Assembly (NCBI GenBank): GCA_038125665.1
Contig: JAYPEI010000011.1
Location: forward strand, 1 to 56,163
Origin: CAILUG01 sp038125665
GTDB lineage: Bacteria; Pseudomonadota; Gammaproteobacteria; Pseudomonadales; Pseudohongiellaceae
Reading direction: 5' to 3'
DNA length: 56,163 bases
Part shown: positions 55,258-56,163 of the stretch, piece by piece
How the letters are laid out: each line of letters opens with the position of its first letter
Numbering within the stretch: position 1 is the first letter of the stretch
The notes under the pieces: model-generated
Databases searched by the model: none
What the model saw: the letters and a program-made list of their open reading frames with translations, nothing else
Told to the model about the DNA's origin: nothing
Position numbers and translations under genes: made by a program

Positions 55258-55302
55258 TGACCATCAATCACGAAAACAGAAAATAAGAATGGATAGTCAA
55301 AG

Positions 55303-56163
55303 ATGAAAAAATCCCTGTTAAGCCTGGCAGTACTTGCAGTAGTCAGTTTCCAGGCTCAAGCTGGTGAAACAGAATGTATGTCTATGGTAGACACAACAGT
55401 ACCAGGTATAGACCTTGAGGTAAGCAACGCTCAGTATTTTCCTGCTAAAAGCTTTAGTCGAAACTCTGCCTCAGCTAGCTATAACTTGGTGCCACACTGC
55501 CACTTAGAGGGCACTATTGATAAACGAATTGGGGCAGGTGGTAAGCCCTATGCTTTAACATTTGCAGTAAACCTACCGGAGGACTGGAATGGACGTTATC
55601 TCTTTCAAGGGGGCGGTGGACTTAACGGTGTAGTCAACGAGCCCGTTGGTTACCAAGCTCATGGCTCTACTTTGGGCCTTAATCGAGGTTTCGCTGTTGT
55701 CTCTACTGACAGTGGACACACTGCTAGGTTTCCTTTCGATCCAGATTTCTTCGGAGATCAAGAAGCTCGAATGAACTTCTACTTCATGGGTAACATGCGA
55801 GTGACTCTGGGAACAAGGCCATTGGTAGAGACATATTACAAAAAGAAGGTAGCGCACAGTTACTTTGTTGGATGTTCTACTGGGGGGCGTGAAGGGATGA
55901 TAATGGCCCAACGTTTTCCACGCCTTTATGACGGTATTGTTTCAGGGGCACCGGCTATTCGTACCGGTCATTCTAATTTGGGGCTTCGCTGGTACAACGT
56001 CCAAGTAAACAGAGTTCTCAATGCTGAAGATAATAACCAGCTTTTTACTGAGATAGAGGCCAAAACCATTGTTGATGGTTTCTTGGAGCGTTGTGACGCG
56101 CTCGATGGAGCAAGAGATGGTATGGTTTTCGATATCGAGGGTTGTGACTATGATCCACGATCA
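55303..56163 (+). CDS. Tannase/feruloyl esterase-like protein, 3' truncated by the window edge
   Basis: The first 287 codons are present and the frame is open at the edge. A signal peptide (KKSLLSLAVLAVVSFQAQAG) marks it as exported. Family marks are LPEDWNGRYLFQGGGGLNG and the nucleophile motif GCSTGGREG with Ser192 and the preceding Cys191, which in the family forms the unusual disulfide-linked serine-histidine site. The remainder of the lid and the C-terminal aspartate-histidine are beyond the window. It hydrolyses esters of gallic, ferulic or related acids in known members. It follows the carotenoid-oxygenase-like gene by 45 bases, so one operon is likely. Confidence 0.88.
   Translation, partial: MKKSLLSLAVLAVVSFQAQAGETECMSMVDTTVPGIDLEVSNAQYFPAKSFSRNSASASYNLVPHCHLEGTIDKRIGAGGKPYALTFAVNLPEDWNGRYLFQGGGGLNGVVNEPVGYQAHGSTLGLNRGFAVVSTDSGHTARFPFDPDFFGDQEARMNFYFMGNMRVTLGTRPLVETYYKKKVAHSYFVGCSTGGREGMIMAQRFPRLYDGIVSGAPAIRTGHSNLGLRWYNVQVNRVLNAEDNNQLFTEIEAKTIVDGFLERCDALDGARDGMVFDIEGCDYDPRS

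Noticed and set aside
55573..55911. Minus-strand 112-codon frame near the window end
   Set aside because: It lies opposite the tannase-like gene, whose frame, signal peptide and GCSTGG motif are clear.
1..56163. CRISPR arrays, tRNA/rRNA genes, insertion sequences, prophage genes
   Set aside because: No regularly spaced repeats, clover-leaf candidates, transposase or integrase motifs were seen by eye on either strand.
29999..56163. Biosynthetic gene cluster for a secondary metabolite, suggested by many SnoaL-like domains
   Set aside because: SnoaL folds occur in polyketide clusters, but no polyketide synthase, NRPS, tailoring P450 or similar gene is present, and the SnoaL-like proteins here have export signals.

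Overview
The window looks like a chromosomal piece of a free-living, probably marine, gammaproteobacterium. The core genes in the middle (serC, serA, proA, nadD, rsfS, rlmH, mrdA, rodA, rlpA, dacC-type PBP, ybeD, lipB, lipA, holA) are in the order expected for Pseudomonas and relatives. The flanks are rich in exported PQQ enzymes, c-type cytochromes, Tat-exported enzymes and a large TonB-dependent receptor, as in heterotrophic marine lineages. Base composition is moderate to AT-rich. I saw no tRNA, rRNA, CRISPR array, insertion sequence or integrase. Taxonomy is inferred from gene order and protein style only.

Region 1 (1-12.4 kb): a truncated PQQ dehydrogenase meets a five-gene minus-strand operon head to head. 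In transcription order the operon is a Tat-type metallo-beta-lactamase-fold protein with two lost metal ligands, DUF1592 cytochrome, DUF1552 protein, ankyrin-repeat protein and PQQ sugar dehydrogenase. A two-gene plus-strand unit (a GTWF-type exported protein and a DUF6152 protein) follows, then a convergent triheme cytochrome c lipoprotein.

Region 2 (12.5-29.9 kb): a small unknown gene, an empty-looking 1 kb, an ECF sigma factor with DUF3619 and DUF3106 partners, then the housekeeping block: serine biosynthesis on the minus strand, and proline, NAD, ribosome, cell-wall and lipoate genes on the plus strand, ending in holA convergent with lipA.

Region 3 (30.0-56.2 kb): an accessory region. 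It holds four paralogues of a secreted two-domain NTF2-like family with a conserved Cys-x3-Cys start, a protein with three NTF2-like domains, a further single-domain NTF2-like protein, a DUF6282 amidohydrolase-like protein, a DUF6152-GTWF fusion, a TetR regulator, a 1,164-residue TonB receptor, two quinohemoprotein dehydrogenases, an SMP-30-like propeller lipoprotein, an MFS permease, an NmrA-like reductase, a dienelactone-hydrolase-like enzyme, a carotenoid/lignostilbene-type oxygenase and a truncated tannase/feruloyl-esterase-like protein.

Taken together, region 3 suggests capture of a large substrate by the TonB receptor, oxidation and hydrolysis in the periplasm, and import of small products by the MFS permease. 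An aromatic or phenolic ester substrate fits the enzyme mix, but this is inference. The most novel items are the NTF2-like paralogue set, the gene fusion that links DUF6152 to the GTWF family, and the metal-site-altered MBL protein that heads the DUF1592/DUF1552 operon.
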